Shown here: in pieces, positions 16,514 to 27,343 of the stretch
Layout: every line of letters begins with the position of its first letter
Numbering within the stretch: the first letter of the stretch is position 1
Source: Aeromonas finlandensis
GTDB taxonomy: Bacteria > Pseudomonadota > Gammaproteobacteria > Enterobacterales > Aeromonadaceae
Direction of reading: 5' to 3'
Assembly: GCF_000764645.1 (NCBI RefSeq)
Contig: NZ_JRGK01000026.1
Span: forward strand, 62,001-126,000
Length of the DNA stretch: 64,000 nt
Notes under the pieces: model-generated
The model's input: only the letters and a program-made list of their open reading frames with translations
Databases searched by the model: none
What the model was told of the DNA's origin: nothing
Program-made: the position numbers and the translations under genes

Positions 16514-19374
16514 CAGGCAAATTGACGCGTTTCGCCGTCACCCTCGACGTTGGTGACACAACGGCCACAGATCTCTTCGTGACCCGCGATGGTGCCCACG
16601 TCTTCCACGTGGTGCCAGCAGCGGTCGCACTTGGCGGCAGCAGACTGAGCCACGCTCAGCCACAAGTCATCACGCTCGGTCGCCACAGAACCTTCCGGAG
16701 CAGTGTCCGCCACCACCACCTTGGCCTTGGAGGTGAGCAGCACGAAGCGCAGCTCATCGGCCAGGGCGTTCAGACGAGCGGCCAGCTCCGGCTTGGCGAA
16801 CAGGGTCAGTTCTGCCTGCAGGGAACCACCGATACGCTTCTCGCCACGAGCCACTTCCAGTGCCTTGTTCACTTCACCGCGCACGGTGAGGATCTCGGCC
16901 CAGAAATCGTCGTTGAGGGTTTCACCCGCTTCCAGCCCGAACAGGCCGTCGTACCACTCTTCGGTGAAGACGAACTCACCTCGCTCACCCGGCAGCAGTG
17001 CCCAGATCTCGTCGGCGGTGAAGCTCATGATCGGCGCCATCCAGCGCACCATGGCTTCGGCGATGTGATAGAGCGCAGTCTGGCAGGAGCGACGGGCCAG
17101 GCTGTCAGCCTTAGCGGTGTACTGGCGATCCTTGATGACATCCAGATAGAAGGAGCCCATCTCGATGGAGCAGAACTGCATCAGCTTCTGGGTCACACCG
17201 TGGAAGTTGTACTCGTCGAACGCCGTCATGATCTCGGCCTGTACCGCTTTGGCACGACCCACAGCCCAGCGATCCACCACTACCATGTCGGCAGGCGCAA
17301 CCATATCGGTCGCCGGATTGAAGCCGTTCAGGTTGGCCAGCAGGAAGCGGGCAGTGTTGCGGATACGGCGATAAGCATCGGCAGAGCGCTTGAGGATCTC
17401 GTCGGAGACCGTCATCTCGCCGGTGTAGTCAGTGCTCGCTACCCACAGACGCAGGATGTCAGCACCCAGCTTGTTCATCACGTCCTGCGGGCTGACCACG
17501 TTGCCGATGGACTTGGACATCTTGCGGCCCTGACCATCCACGGTGAAGCCATGAGTCAGCACCTGGTTGTACGGAGCCTTGTCTTTCATCGCCACGCCGA
17601 TCATCAGGGAGGACATGAACCAGCCACGATGCTGGTCAGAGCCTTCCAGATACATGTCGGCCGGGTTGCCATTGAACTCGGGACGGGCATCGACAACAGA
17701 GGAGTGGGTTGAACCTGAGTCGAACCAGACGTCCAGGGTGTCAGGTACCTTGTCGTACATGTCGGCATCGCTGCCAAGCAGCTCAGCCTTGTCCAGATCC
17801 CACCAGGCCTGGATGCCGGACTGTTCGACCCGCTTGGCCACTTCGTGCATGAGGCGCACGGATTCCGGGTGCAGCGCCTGAGTCTCTTTGTGGACGAACA
17901 GGGAGATAGGCACACCCCAGGTGCGCTGACGGGAGATACACCAGTCAGGACGGTTCTCGACCATCGCCTGAATACGGTTTTTACCCCAGGCCGGTACCCA
18001 GCCGCTCTGGCCGTGCTGTTTGATACCGTCTTGCTCGATGCGCTCGATCTCTTCCAGCGCGCGCTTGCGCAGACCCTTCTGTTCCATGCTGATGAACCAC
18101 TGCGGGGTAGCACGGAAGATGATCGGGGTCTTGTGACGCCAGCAGTGCGGGTAGGAGTGGTTGAACACCTTGTGATGCAGCAGAGCGCCACGCTCGGTCA
18201 GCACCTCGACCACAGAGGAGTTGGCCTTGAACACATGCTGGCCGGCAAACAGTTCAGTATCCGGCAGGTACACACCGTTGCTGCCAACCGGGTTGGCCAC
18301 TTCCAGACCGTACTTCTGACCGACCACAAAGTCTTCCTGACCGTGGCCAGGTGCTGTGTGTACGGCGCCGGTACCGGCATCCAGGGTGACGTGGTCACCC
18401 AGTACCACCGGCACGTCGAAGCTGTAGAAGGGGTGGTTGAAGCGCAGCAGCTCGAGTGCCGCACCCTTGGCGTAACCGAGGTTGTGGAACTGCTCGATAC
18501 CGGCGCGATCCATCACGTCTTTGACCAGCTCGGCGGCCAGGATCAGACGCTCGGGGTGCTCGCCTTCAACCTGCACCAGCGCATAGTCGAGGTCGGCGTG
18601 CATGGCGATGCCACGGTTGGCTGGCAAGGTCCACGGGGTAGTGGTCCAGATCACCGCAGAGATAGGCCCCTTGCCGGTGTGGCCTTCGGCACAATCAAAC
18701 TTGGCGGCAACGGTCGCCTCGTCAACGGCCTTGAAGCGCACGTCGATGGAGGGGGAGTTCTTGTCGTAGTACTCCACTTCGGCTTCAGCCAGCGCGGAGC
18801 CACAATCGGTACACCAGTGCACAGGCTTGGAACCTTTGTGCAGGTGGCCGTTTTCAACGATCTTGGCCATGGAGCGGATGATGTTGGCTTCGGTGCCAAA
18901 ATCCATGGTCAGGTAGGGGTGTTCCCAGTCACCCAGCACACCCAGACGGATGAAGTCGGTCTTCTGTGCTTCGATCTGGGTTTTGGCGTATTTGCGGCAC
19001 TCGGCGCGGAATTCGGCAGCGGAGACCTTCTCGCCCGGCTTGCCGACCATGCCTTCCACTTTCAGCTCGATAGGCAGACCGTGGCAATCCCAACCCGGCA
19101 CATAGGGGGAATCGAAACCAGAGAGGCCCTTGGACTTGATGATGATGTCTTTGAGGATCTTGTTGACCGAGTGACCGATGTGAATGTTGCCGTTCGCATA
19201 GGGGGGGCCATCATGCAGAATGAAAGAAGGCTTGCCCGCTTTGGCGCGGCGAATAGCGCCGTAGAGATCCTGATCGTACCAACGTTTCAGCATGTTGGGT
19301 TCGCGCTTGGCCAGATCGCCACGCATCGGAAACTCGGTTTCCGGAAGATTCAGGGTGTGTTTATAGTCGCTCAT
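16513..19374 (-). CDS. ileS: Isoleucyl-tRNA synthetase
   Basis: This 953-residue class I synthetase charges tRNA-Ile. The HIGH motif is at 65-68, KMSKS at 618-622, and the CP1 editing domain lies between them. The C-terminal zinc finger has CDRCWHH and EEICGRC pairs. Its start overlaps the ribF stop (TGATG). The length is close to E. coli IleS, and nothing suggests the mupirocin-resistant type. Confidence 0.98.
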   Translation of the reverse strand: MSDYKHTLNLPETEFPMRGDLAKREPNMLKRWYDQDLYGAIRRAKAGKPSFILHDGPPYANGNIHIGHSVNKILKDIIIKSKGLSGFDSPYVPGWDCHGLPIELKVEGMVGKPGEKVSAAEFRAECRKYAKTQIEAQKTDFIRLGVLGDWEHPYLTMDFGTEANIIRSMAKIVENGHLHKGSKPVHWCTDCGSALAEAEVEYYDKNSPSIDVRFKAVDEATVAAKFDCAEGHTGKGPISAVIWTTTPWTLPANRGIAMHADLDYALVQVEGEHPERLILAAELVKDVMDRAGIEQFHNLGYAKGAALELLRFNHPFYSFDVPVVLGDHVTLDAGTGAVHTAPGHGQEDFVVGQKYGLEVANPVGSNGVYLPDTELFAGQHVFKANSSVVEVLTERGALLHHKVFNHSYPHCWRHKTPIIFRATPQWFISMEQKGLRKRALEEIERIEQDGIKQHGQSGWVPAWGKNRIQAMVENRPDWCISRQRTWGVPISLFVHKETQALHPESVRLMHEVAKRVEQSGIQAWWDLDKAELLGSDADMYDKVPDTLDVWFDSGSTHSSVVDARPEFNGNPADMYLEGSDQHRGWFMSSLMIGVAMKDKAPYNQVLTHGFTVDGQGRKMSKSIGNVVSPQDVMNKLGADILRLWVASTDYTGEMTVSDEILKRSADAYRRIRNTARFLLANLNGFNPATDMVAPADMVVVDRWAVGRAKAVQAEIMTAFDEYNFHGVTQKLMQFCSIEMGSFYLDVIKDRQYTAKADSLARRSCQTALYHIAEAMVRWMAPIMSFTADEIWALLPGERGEFVFTEEWYDGLFGLEAGETLNDDFWAEILTVRGEVNKALEVARGEKRIGGSLQAELTLFAKPELAARLNALADELRFVLLTSKAKVVVADTAPEGSVATERDDLWLSVAQSAAAKCDRCWHHVEDVGTIAGHEEICGRCVTNVEGDGETRQFA

Positions 19375-20348
19375 CAGTCCTGGGTTCCCTTCTTTTCTAA
19401 AAGAGTGCTGGGTAAATTGAATTGTGGCAGCCCGAACCAGGCTCGGGCCGCCAGGGCATCTCGTTCGATCTGCTCTTTCAAGGCAGTGAAAGAGGCAAAC
19501 TTCTGCTCTTCGCGCAGCTTGTGGCGAAGCAGCACCTTGACCTGCTGACCATATAGATCACCAGAAAAATCAAACAGATGTACTTCCAATCTGGCTTGTG
19601 TCCCGCTCAAGGTCGGCCGTACACCCACATTGGCTACACCGGGGAAGGTCTTGCCGGAACATATCACTTCCACCGCAAACACGCCACCGACCGGGATCAC
19701 CTGGCGCTTGAGGGCCAGATTGGCGGTGGGAAAACCTATGGTGCGCCCCAGCTTGTCGCCGTGGGCCACCCGACCGCTGATGGTATAGGGGCGACCAAGC
19801 ATCAGCTCCACCTCCGCCATCCGGCCCGCCTTGAGAGCTTCACGCACCAGGGTGCTGCTGACCCGCTGCCGTTCGAGCTGGAAGCTCTGGGTACTGATCA
19901 CCTCGAAACCGAAGCGATGGCCCGCCTCCTCCAGCAGGTGGAAGTCCCCTTCCCGCCCCTTGCCGAAGCGAAAATCGTCGCCGACCACCAGATAGCGCAC
20001 CCCGAGCTTCTCCACCAGCAGTTGCTCGATGAAGGTCGAGGCCGCTTGCTCGGCAAAGCGGTGGCTGAAGCGCACGCAGAGCATGCGATCGATATGCAGC
20101 CCCTGCAGCGCTTCGTACTTCTCCCGCAACCGGCTCAGCCGGGCGGGCGCCGCCGTGCCGGCAAACAACTCCAGCGGCTGAGGTTCAAACAGCATGACGC
20201 AGGCGGGCAATCCCAGCTGGGCCGCTTTCTCCTTGAGACGTGCCAATACCGCATGGTGACCCTGATGAACCCCATCAAAGTTGCCAATGGTCAATACACA
20301 TCCCCGGTGACGGGGCTTGAGATTGTGAATGCCGCGAATAAGCTCCAT
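19374..20348 (-). CDS. ribF: Riboflavin kinase / FAD synthetase
   Basis: This bifunctional 324-residue enzyme makes FMN and then FAD. The N-terminal nucleotidyltransferase domain begins [10 protein letters not shown] and carries [14 protein letters not shown]. The C-terminal kinase domain has the [27 protein letters not shown] motif region. I chose the ATG at 20348 because it gives the same start as E. coli RibF; the longer version is unlikely. It is followed directly by ileS. Confidence 0.97.
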   Translation of the reverse strand: MELIRGIHNLKPRHRGCVLTIGNFDGVHQGHHAVLARLKEKAAQLGLPACVMLFEPQPLELFAGTAAPARLSRLREKYEALQGLHIDRMLCVRFSHRFAEQAASTFIEQLLVEKLGVRYLVVGDDFRFGKGREGDFHLLEEAGHRFGFEVISTQSFQLERQRVSSTLVREALKAGRMAEVELMLGRPYTISGRVAHGDKLGRTIGFPTANLALKRQVIPVGGVFAVEVICSGKTFPGVANVGVRPTLSGTQARLEVHLFDFSGDLYGQQVKVLLRHKLREEQKFASFTALKEQIERDALAARAWFGLPQFNLPSTLLEKKGTQD

Positions 20349-20495
20349 CAGTGCCTTGTGCGTTGCTGCCATGGAAATCGGCGGATTATATAACAGGCAG
20401 CAGGCAGGGTCAGCCCTGTTGCGGCCCCGATTTCAGTTCTCAGGGCCGAAATGCCATTCGGATTGGGGCTGCAGAGCTCGTCTCCTCAACAGAGA

Positions 20496-22061
20496 TCAAT
20501 CTTCACGGCCAGCTCTCAGATCTCTTGGCCGGATCCCAAGTGCCAGCAGAACACCGGCATAAATGGCCCCCCCCAGCACCAGCAACATGGTCAGCTGCAT
20601 GCTCGCCTTACCCATGCTCCATGCGCCCCATTGGGTCAGATCTGGCGATAGGTAGAGGAGTACGCCCCCCATCAGCAGACTCGCTGTCAGCAACTTGAGG
20701 CAAAATACCCCGGTATGGCGGGAAGGCCGATAAACGCTCTGCTCATGGAGTCCCTTGAACAGCAGTGCTGCGTTCAGCGTGCCCGAACAGGCGGTCGAGA
20801 GCGCCAACCCCACGTAACCGAGCGGGTAGATGAAGAGGAGGTTGCAGACCATGTTGGCGGCCATAGAGATCATCCCTATCCGCACCGGCGTCTTGGTGTC
20901 CTGACGGGCATAGTAACCGGGCGCCAGCACCTTGATCAGCATCAGCGACAGCAGACCGGTAGTGGATGCCAGCAAGCTGGCGCTTGACATGGTCACCTCA
21001 TGCATACCGAACTCGCCGCGCATAAACAGCACCCGCAGGATGGGCTCACGCAGTACGGCGATCCCCACCATGGCGGGCAGGCCGAGCAGCATCACCATCC
21101 GAACGCCCCAGTCCATGGTGCGGGAGAAGTCGACCGGATCGGCATCCACGTGCTTCTTGGCCAATGCCGGCAGAATGACGGTACTGATGGCGACGCCGAA
21201 CATGCCTAGCGGGAACTCCAGCAGGCGATCCGAGTAGTAGAGATAGCTGATGGCGCCAGTCGCCAGAAACGAGGCCAGCATGGTGTTGACCAACAGGTTG
21301 ATCTGGCTAACCGATACCCCGAACAGCGCCGGGATCATCAGGGTGCGGATCTTCACCACCCCCGGATGGTGCCAACCCCACTTGGGCCACACCAGCATGT
21401 TGATCTGACGCAGGAACGGGAACTGGAACAGGAACTGTACCAGACCACCAAGGAATACACCGATGGCCAGCGCCAGTTCGGGATCGTCCAGCCAGGGCGA
21501 GATCCACCAGGCGGCGGCGATCATGGTGATATTGAGGAAGATCGGCGTAAAGGAGGAGACCCCGAAACGGCCAAAGGTGTTGAGAATGGCCCCCGCCATG
21601 GCGGTAAAGGTAATGAACCAGAGGTAAGGGAAGGTGATTTTGAGCATCAGGCTCGCCATCTCGAACTTTTCGGCCGCCGGCCCACCATGCAGCCAGTCCC
21701 AGAACCAACCCCAGCCAAACAGCGCGGTCAGCACACCCGACCCCAGCACCCCGAGCAGGGTGACAACAGTCACTATCCCCCCCAGCGTACCCGCCACAGC
21801 AGCCAGCAATTCACGCACGTCCCCCTCGTCGCCATTTTTCTTGTACTCCGTCATCACGGGAACAAAGGCCTGGTTGAAGGCCCCTTCGGCGAACAGGCGA
21901 CGCAGAAAGTTGGGAATGCGATTGGCAAAAAAGAAGACGTCGGCGGCCACCCCGGCACCGAGCAGATTGGCGATGACCACATCGCGAACCAAGCCCATTA
22001 CGCGGGATGCCAGCGTCATTCCGGACACTATCATGCCGGATTTGATCAATTTCTTACTCAA
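20496..22061 (-). CDS. murJ: Lipid II flippase
   Basis: MurJ moves lipid II across the inner membrane during peptidoglycan synthesis. The 521-residue protein of the MVF/MOP family has about 14 membrane helices. The start SKKLIKSGMIVSGMTLASRVMGLVRD and the conserved RRLFAEGAFNQAFVPV loop are typical. It is divergent from rpsT and lies upstream of ribF, as in E. coli, with a gap of about 147 bases to ribF. A G8 run occurs near the 3' end of the coding strand, as a chance feature of a GC-rich gene. Confidence 0.97.
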   Translation of the reverse strand: MSKKLIKSGMIVSGMTLASRVMGLVRDVVIANLLGAGVAADVFFFANRIPNFLRRLFAEGAFNQAFVPVMTEYKKNGDEGDVRELLAAVAGTLGGIVTVVTLLGVLGSGVLTALFGWGWFWDWLHGGPAAEKFEMASLMLKITFPYLWFITFTAMAGAILNTFGRFGVSSFTPIFLNITMIAAAWWISPWLDDPELALAIGVFLGGLVQFLFQFPFLRQINMLVWPKWGWHHPGVVKIRTLMIPALFGVSVSQINLLVNTMLASFLATGAISYLYYSDRLLEFPLGMFGVAISTVILPALAKKHVDADPVDFSRTMDWGVRMVMLLGLPAMVGIAVLREPILRVLFMRGEFGMHEVTMSSASLLASTTGLLSLMLIKVLAPGYYARQDTKTPVRIGMISMAANMVCNLLFIYPLGYVGLALSTACSGTLNAALLFKGLHEQSVYRPSRHTGVFCLKLLTASLLMGGVLLYLSPDLTQWGAWSMGKASMQLTMLLVLGGAIYAGVLLALGIRPRDLRAGRED

Positions 22062-22175
22062 GACGAGGCCTCTGGAACTGTCAGAATGAAAAGAATGCTG
22101 CTAGAATCGGCCGACAGTTTAACCGTCTCCCTACCGACACACCACCGGGAGGCGGTGTTTATTTGCACAAATCAT

Positions 22176-22204
22176 TTGACAATATGTGGTTGGAAGGGCA
22201 TATT
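22176..22204 (+). promoter_or_regulatory. Sigma-70 promoter of rpsT
   Basis: A perfect -35 TTGACA (22176-22181) is separated by 17 bases from a CATATT -10 (22199-22204), 49 bases ahead of the rpsT start codon. This is a strong housekeeping promoter. Confidence 0.8.
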
Positions 22205-22252
22205 TCCGGGCCTTTTCAATACACTCGCTAAGACAGTTTTAGGAGTTTTACC

Positions 22253-22516
22253 TTGGCTAACATCAAATCTGCTAAGAAGCGCGCTCTTCAGTCAGAAAAA
22301 CGCCGTCAGCACAACGCCAGCCGTCGTTCCATGACCCGTACTTACCTGAAGAAAGTCATCGCTGCTATCGCCTCTGGCGACAAAGCTGCCGCGACTGCCG
22401 CTTTCGCTGTTGCTCAGCCGATCATGGATCGTATGGCGACCAAAGGCCTGATCCACAAGAACAAAGCTGCTCGTCACAAGAGCCGCCTGTCTGCCCAGAT
22501 CAAAGCTATGGCTTAA
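22253..22516 (+). CDS. rpsT: 30S ribosomal protein S20
   Basis: This 87-residue basic protein ([20 protein letters not shown]) binds 16S rRNA in the small subunit. The start codon is TTG, preceded by AGGAG. E. coli rpsT also uses UUG, and this weak start is part of its autoregulation by excess S20. The same mechanism is therefore likely here, though inferred. A good promoter lies upstream and a terminator downstream. Confidence 0.98.
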   Translation: MANIKSAKKRALQSEKRRQHNASRRSMTRTYLKKVIAAIASGDKAAATAAFAVAQPIMDRMATKGLIHKNKAARHKSRLSAQIKAMA

Positions 22517-22539
22517 TCAGCGTCTGCTGATAAAAGCTG

Positions 22540-22567
22540 AAAAAACCGGCCTTAGTGCCGGTTTTTT
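22540..22567 (+). terminator. Rho-independent terminator after rpsT
   Basis: An 11 bp stem with a 6-base loop and a T6 tail. Its last bases overlap the 3' end of the convergent ArsR-type gene, so it may also affect that transcript. Confidence 0.9.
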
Positions 22568-22868
22568 ATTTATTTGCGCTGCAATAAAGTCGATGCAGCA
22601 AACTGATCATTTCACGCACCTCATGGCTGCGCAGCGAATAGTAGACCGTCTGGGCCTCTTTGCGCGTCGTCACCAGCTCATCCCGCCGCAGCAGCGCCAG
22701 ATGCTGTGACAAGGCCGACTGACTCAATCCCAATCGCTCGTTGAGCTCCCCCACCGACAGCTCCCGCTCCAGCAACTGGCACAGAATAAACAGTCGCCGT
22801 TCGTTGGCCAGCGCCTTGAGCAAGGCCACCGCTTTACTCGCATTGGCTTCCATCTCTTCAAGTTGCAT
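22566..22868 (-). CDS. ArsR-family winged-helix transcription regulator
   Basis: This 100-residue regulator has the ArsR fold: LLKALANERRLFILCQL, then the helix-turn-helix VGELNERLGLSQSALSQHLALLRR and the wing region RKEAQTVYYSLR. The metal-sensing ELCVGDL cysteine motif is absent (ELSVGEL here), so it does not look like a classical arsenic or metal sensor. It is closer to HlyU/BigR/SqrR-type members, some of which sense reactive sulphur. I chose the ATG at 22868 because a GGAGAG site precedes it. It is separate from nhaR, 51 bases upstream. Target genes cannot be told from the sequence. Confidence 0.88.
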   Translation of the reverse strand: MQLEEMEANASKAVALLKALANERRLFILCQLLERELSVGELNERLGLSQSALSQHLALLRRDELVTTRKEAQTVYYSLRSHEVREMISLLHRLYCSANK

Positions 22869-22919
22869 CACATCTCTCCTCTGCCACTCATCGTTGATGA
22901 TACGTGGTGACGGGTCGTT

Positions 22920-23852
22920 TTAAAACGACAGGGTGGCAGGCTGGATGGCGGAGAAGTTCTCCTGCCCGGAAAAGAGAAAGGTAAAATCGCTCTCGCAGAC
23001 CCGCTTCACCGCCGGATGCTGGATCATCCGCTCGGCGAAGATGACGTAATACTCCTCCATCAGATCCTGGGTCTCCCCGATCAGCATCACCCCCTCCCCC
23101 TCGAGGATCTCCTCCCGATAGATGGTGGGAGCCATGAAGATCCCCTGATTGAAGAAGCCAAACGCCTTCATCAAAGCGGCATCATCAAACTCGCCAAGAA
23201 TGCTGGGGGAGACCCCCTGCTGCTCGAACCACTGGGTCAGCTGACGCCCCATGGCGGTACGGCGACCGGGGATCAGCAGCTTGCGCTCCTCCAGACAGGC
23301 AGGGAAAGGCTTTTCGGGCAGCGGCGCCTTGCAGAAGAAGCTGACACCACAGCCGCCCAGCCGCTTGGAGAGCAGCCCTGCGTGCTGGCTGGAGTCCACC
23401 GGACAGTCGGAGAGGATCATATCGAGCTTATGTTCGCTCAGCTGCTCCAGCAGCAGCTCGTGGGTCGATTCGAAGCAACGCAGGTGGATGGAGCCATCAT
23501 TGGGGATGACGGAGAGCAGCACGCGGCTGGCAAGGCGCTTGGAGAGGGCATCGGCGATGCCGACGTCGAACAGGATCTGGCTCTCCTTGCGATAGTTGAC
23601 AATATCGAGCATCTCGTAGGAGAGGCTGAACATCTTGTCGGCATAGCGAAACACCAGCTGGCCCAGCTCGGTCGCCTCAAGGGAGCGCCCCTTGCGTTTG
23701 AGCAGCTTGCCACCGAGGCGCTGTTCCAGCAGCTTGATCTGACCGGTGACCGTTTGCGGGGTCAAAAAAAGGGCTTCCGCTGCCTGGGTAACGGAGCCCT
23801 TCTTCTGAGTCATCCAAAAATAGTAGAGATGGTTGTAGTTAAGGTGTGACAT
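22920..23852 (-). CDS. nhaR: LysR-family regulator NhaR
   Basis: NhaR activates nhaA in response to sodium in E. coli. This 310-residue protein begins [21 protein letters not shown], matching the E. coli start, and has the LysR helix-turn-helix [20 protein letters not shown]. It is the last gene of nhaA-orf-nhaR and overlaps the middle gene by 14 bases. An upstream extension of 33 codons lies inside that gene and is not used. Confidence 0.95.
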   Translation of the reverse strand: MSHLNYNHLYYFWMTQKKGSVTQAAEALFLTPQTVTGQIKLLEQRLGGKLLKRKGRSLEATELGQLVFRYADKMFSLSYEMLDIVNYRKESQILFDVGIADALSKRLASRVLLSVIPNDGSIHLRCFESTHELLLEQLSEHKLDMILSDCPVDSSQHAGLLSKRLGGCGVSFFCKAPLPEKPFPACLEERKLLIPGRRTAMGRQLTQWFEQQGVSPSILGEFDDAALMKAFGFFNQGIFMAPTIYREEILEGEGVMLIGETQDLMEEYYVIFAERMIQHPAVKRVCESDFTFLFSGQENFSAIQPATLSF

Positions 23853-24246
23853 CCGATGGGGTTCCCGCTGTGCGCGGACTCCGGTAGCAGCTGAGTTCAA
23901 CCGCCAGAATGTCATACATGTCGCTGACCGAGTCAACCTTGTTCGCGCCAAACTGCTCCATCAGGCTGGCCTTGAGGCGTGCCTTGTCCGGCATCCGATC
24001 AGCGCAATAACGCTTGTTGGAGTGCTTGACCATCTCGCCAGCCCGACTACTCAGCGCCCGCTCGGAGAAGGTCTCGCCAAATCGCGCCTTGGCCTGCTTG
24101 TCCCCCAGCAGCAGGGCGCTGTCTACCACCCCGTTCAGATAGGCAGAGCAGTTCGCCGAGGTGGCGTCCTGCTTGCAATCCTCCAGCCCGCCGGCCCAGG
24201 CCGCGGGGCTCAGCAACAGCATCAACAACCCTGTATGTAGCTTCAT
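23839..24246 (-). CDS. Small exported protein, Rap1a/Tai-like pattern
   Basis: This 135-residue protein has a signal peptide ([18 protein letters not shown]). The mature part contains [22 protein letters not shown] followed by further cysteines ([10 protein letters not shown] and [10 protein letters not shown]). That spacing, with C..YL.GV.D, resembles the Rap1a/Tai family, which includes immunity proteins against type VI amidase effectors but also many proteins of unknown role. It overlaps nhaA by 4 bases and nhaR by 14, so it is a true member of the operon. A role in sodium response or envelope protection is only a guess. Confidence 0.7.
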   Translation of the reverse strand: MKLHTGLLMLLLSPAAWAGGLEDCKQDATSANCSAYLNGVVDSALLLGDKQAKARFGETFSERALSSRAGEMVKHSNKRYCADRMPDKARLKASLMEQFGANKVDSVSDMYDILAVELSCYRSPRTAGTPSDVTP

Positions 24247-25433
24247 AGTCCCTCCGTACTCTGTTCCCCTTCACCCTTGGGAAGGGCCATGCGCAAGGCC
24301 AGATAGCCGACTACCGCCGCCATGGTGGACCCCACCAGAATCCCGAGGCGCGAGTAGCTGCCGTAATCCAGCCCACCGTGCTCGAAGGCGAGCGACGCGA
24401 TAAACATCGACATGGTAAACCCGATGCCACAGAGGATGCTGACCGCAAAAATCTGCTTGAAGTTGACCCCGGGCGGCAACTGGGCGATACCCAGCTTGAC
24501 CGACAGCCAGCTGATGGTGAACACCCCGAGCGGCTTGCCGATAAACAGCCCCAGCATGATCCCCATCGGTACCGGACTCAGCAGGGAGGAGAGACCAATC
24601 CCCTCCAGCGATACCCCTGCGTTGGCAAAGGCAAACAGCGGCAGGATCAGATAGGCACTCCAGGGGTGCAGCTGATGCTCCAGATACTTGAGCGGCGAAG
24701 CGTAACGCTTGCCGTTAAGCGGAACCATAAAGCCCACCACCACACCCGCCAGAGTCGCATGAACGCCAGACTTCAGCACCGCCACCCAGAGCACCAGACC
24801 GACCAGCATGTAGAGGCTGATCCTGTCCTCACCACGGCGATTCATCCAAAGCAGGGTGAGGGTTGCCAGAATACCGATGGCCAGCGCCTCCAGCGACAAC
24901 TGCTGGGTATAGAAGAGCGCGATGATGATGATGACGCCCAGGTCATCCATGATGGCCAGCGCCAGCAGGAATACCTTGAGGCTCACCGGCACCCGCTTGC
25001 CGAGCAGCGCCATCACCCCGAGGGCAAAGGCGATATCGGTCGCAGCCGGAATGGCCCAGCCAGCGCGCGCTACTTCATCCGAATAGTTGAAAAAGGCATA
25101 GATCAACGCCGGAGCCAGCATGCCGCCCACCGCCGCAATAGCCGGGAAGGTCGCCTGAACCCGGGTGGATAGCGCCCCTTCCAGCATTTCACGCTTCACT
25201 TCCAGACCAACCAGCAGGAAGAAGATCGCCATGAAGCCATCGTTGATCCAGAGCAGCAGCGGCTTGTTGATGTCGAGAGCCGCGATGCGCACCTGCACCG
25301 GCGTGTCGAGAAACGCCTGATACCCGCCAGCCAGCGCTGTATTGGCTAAAATCATTGCCAGCATGGCCGCCATGATCAGAATAATTCCGGAGGCAGCCTC
25401 CAGCTTCAGGAACTTTTTGATTACGTCACTCAT
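24243..25433 (-). CDS. nhaA: Na+/H+ antiporter NhaA
   Basis: NhaA exports sodium in exchange for protons and regulates internal pH and salt. The protein of 396 residues has the typical 12-helix pattern. The essential aspartates are present at Asp133 ([11 protein letters not shown]) and Asp163-Asp164 ([14 protein letters not shown]), matching E. coli numbering exactly. I chose the ATG at 25433 to match the family start; an upstream extension of 17 residues starts at a weak codon. It is followed by an exported-protein gene and nhaR, a variation on the usual nhaA-nhaR pair. Confidence 0.96.
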   Translation of the reverse strand: MSDVIKKFLKLEAASGIILIMAAMLAMILANTALAGGYQAFLDTPVQVRIAALDINKPLLLWINDGFMAIFFLLVGLEVKREMLEGALSTRVQATFPAIAAVGGMLAPALIYAFFNYSDEVARAGWAIPAATDIAFALGVMALLGKRVPVSLKVFLLALAIMDDLGVIIIIALFYTQQLSLEALAIGILATLTLLWMNRRGEDRISLYMLVGLVLWVAVLKSGVHATLAGVVVGFMVPLNGKRYASPLKYLEHQLHPWSAYLILPLFAFANAGVSLEGIGLSSLLSPVPMGIMLGLFIGKPLGVFTISWLSVKLGIAQLPPGVNFKQIFAVSILCGIGFTMSMFIASLAFEHGGLDYGSYSRLGILVGSTMAAVVGYLALRMALPKGEGEQSTEGL

Positions 25434-25633
25434 GGTTAAATTTTCCACCGTATTGCTTTGATTTGAGTCTATATCCTGCAACAACCAATGGAAAATCGTT
25501 TCTTGCTGCTCAACACAACGAAAAAACCGAAGGCAAAACAGAACATACCTGCTATAAGCAGGTTTTCGCCTCGTCTCTGGCTACCCTCTAATTAATCAAT
25601 AAAGTGAATTTTCAATTATTTAGCTGCATAAAA

Positions 25634-25653
25634 AAGGCGCCCTGAGGCGCCTT
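25634..25653 (-). terminator. Rho-independent terminator after thyA
   Basis: An 8 bp GC-rich stem (AAGGCGCC/GGCGCCTT) with a CTGA-type loop, followed on the minus strand by a T6 run, 4 bases past the thyA stop. Confidence 0.88.
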
Positions 25654-25657
25654 GCTA

Positions 25658-26452
25658 TCAGATGGCGACGGGCGCCTTGATCCCGGGATGGGGGTCGTAA
25701 CCCTCGATCTCGAAATCCTCGAACTTGTAGTCGAAGATGGAGTCCGGCTTGCGCTTGATCACCAGTTGCGGCAGCGGACGCGGTTCACGGGAGAGCTGCA
25801 GGGCAGTCTGCTCCATGTGGTTGGAGTAGAGGTGCACATCACCGCCGGTCCAGACGAAGTCACCCACTTCCAGGTTGCACTGCTGGGCCATCATGTGGGT
25901 CAGCAGGGCGTAGCTGGCGATGTTGAACGGCAAGCCGAGGAACACATCACAGCTGCGCTGGTAGAGCTGGCAGGAGAGCTTGCCGTCCGCCACATAGAAC
26001 TGGAAGAAGGCGTGGCAGGGGGCCAGCGCCATCTTGTCCAGCTCGCCCACGTTCCAGGCGGAGACGATGATGCGACGCGAATCCGGGTTGTGCTTGATGT
26101 CATCCACCGCTTTCTGGATCTGGTCGATGACAGACCCGTCGGCCGCAGGCCAGGAGCGCCACTGAGCGCCGTAAACCGGCCCCAGATCGCCATTCTCGTC
26201 TGCCCACTCATCCCAGATACTGACGCCGTTTTCCTTCAGATAGGCGGTATTGGTATCGCCATTGAGGAACCAGAGCAGCTCGTGAATGATCGAGCGCAGG
26301 TGGCACTTCTTGGTGGTCACCAGCGGGAAACCTTCCGCCAGATTGAATCGCATCTGATGGCCGAACAGGGAGACGGTACCGGTGCCGGTACGGTCTGACT
26401 TGACAGTGCCCTCATCGAGGATCTTCTGCATCAGGTCGAGATAAGCTCGCAT
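25658..26452 (-). CDS. thyA: Thymidylate synthase
   Basis: ThyA makes dTMP from dUMP with methylenetetrahydrofolate. The 264-residue length is standard. The catalytic Cys146 sits in [11 protein letters not shown], the phosphate-binding RRIIVSAWN segment is present, and the C terminus ends KAPVAI as in E. coli. Its start shares one base with the lgt stop. It is last in the conserved order rppH-ptsP-lgt-thyA, which ends at the terminator just after it. Confidence 0.98.
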   Translation of the reverse strand: MRAYLDLMQKILDEGTVKSDRTGTGTVSLFGHQMRFNLAEGFPLVTTKKCHLRSIIHELLWFLNGDTNTAYLKENGVSIWDEWADENGDLGPVYGAQWRSWPAADGSVIDQIQKAVDDIKHNPDSRRIIVSAWNVGELDKMALAPCHAFFQFYVADGKLSCQLYQRSCDVFLGLPFNIASYALLTHMMAQQCNLEVGDFVWTGGDVHLYSNHMEQTALQLSREPRPLPQLVIKRKPDSIFDYKFEDFEIEGYDPHPGIKAPVAI

Positions 26453-27276
26453 TATTTCGCCTCCTTGACGGCATTACCAAACAACTGCGGTCGCTTGTAG
26501 GCAACCCAAATCATCAGGGCACCGGCGATAATCATCGGGGTGGAGAGGATTTGGCCCATGCTGATCTCCTGGAAGTAGAGACCAAGCTGGCTGTCCGGCT
26601 GGCGCACAAACTCCACCAGGAAGCGGAACAGGCCGTAGAACAGCAGGAACATGCCGGAGATGGCGCCGCGCGGCGGGTTCTTGCGCCAGAACAGGTTGAG
26701 GATGATGAACAGCACCACCCCCTCCAGTGCGAACTGGTAGAGCTGGGAGGGATGACGCGGCTCGGGGCCGGCCTCCGGGAAGATGATCGCCCAGGGCACA
26801 TCGGTGACCCGGCCCCACAACTCGCCGTTGAGGAAGTTGCCGATCCGGCCAACGCCGAGACCAAACGGAATGAGCGGTGCCACAAAGTCGGCCACGGTGA
26901 AGAAGTGGCGCTTGGTCTTGTGAGCAAACCAGATCATCGCGGTGATCACCCCGATCAGACCACCATGGAACGACATACCGCCGGTCCAGATCTTGAACAG
27001 GTAGGTGGGATCCGCGAGGAAGAGATCGAAGTTGTAGAACAGCACGTAACCGACACGGCCGCCGAGGATCACCCCGAGGAAACCGTAGAACAGCAGATCC
27101 GACACCTCGTTGCGGCTCCAGCCGCTGTTCGGTGCATCGGCGCGACGGCCGGCAAGCCACATGGCAAAAGCGAAACCAAACAGGTACATGAGACCATACC
27201 AGCGTACCGATAGTGGTCCCAAACTGAATGCTACGGGATCAATCTGCGAGAAAACCCAATATCCATCGTGCTGCAT
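26452..27276 (-). CDS. lgt: Prolipoprotein diacylglyceryl transferase
   Basis: Lgt adds diacylglycerol to the lipobox cysteine of prolipoproteins, the first step of lipoprotein maturation; LspA (16016) acts next. The 274-residue protein has seven membrane helices, the GGLIGVI segment with its preceding His and the signature [14 protein letters not shown]. It lies between ptsP (67 bases upstream) and thyA, as in E. coli. Confidence 0.97.
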   Translation of the reverse strand: MQHDGYWVFSQIDPVAFSLGPLSVRWYGLMYLFGFAFAMWLAGRRADAPNSGWSRNEVSDLLFYGFLGVILGGRVGYVLFYNFDLFLADPTYLFKIWTGGMSFHGGLIGVITAMIWFAHKTKRHFFTVADFVAPLIPFGLGVGRIGNFLNGELWGRVTDVPWAIIFPEAGPEPRHPSQLYQFALEGVVLFIILNLFWRKNPPRGAISGMFLLFYGLFRFLVEFVRQPDSQLGLYFQEISMGQILSTPMIIAGALMIWVAYKRPQLFGNAVKEAK

Positions 27277-27343
27277 AAGCGGCCCCAGTCATAAGAAAAG
27301 CCGCATTTTCCGATCATTCGTCAGCAGGGACAAGGCATGATTA

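Noticed and set aside
17845-19548. A very long frame opposite ileS (567 residues)
   Set aside because: It is the mirror of a GC-rich conserved gene. Similar long mirror frames lie opposite ffh (34154-35617) and hmp (38533-39738). None has a ribosome site or protein-like pattern.
20572-20579. A run of eight G in murJ (and a similar one in rppH near 30048)
   Set aside because: The genes are essential or housekeeping, so switching would be harmful. Runs of eight occur by chance in GC-rich DNA and are shorter than the pilY1 tract.
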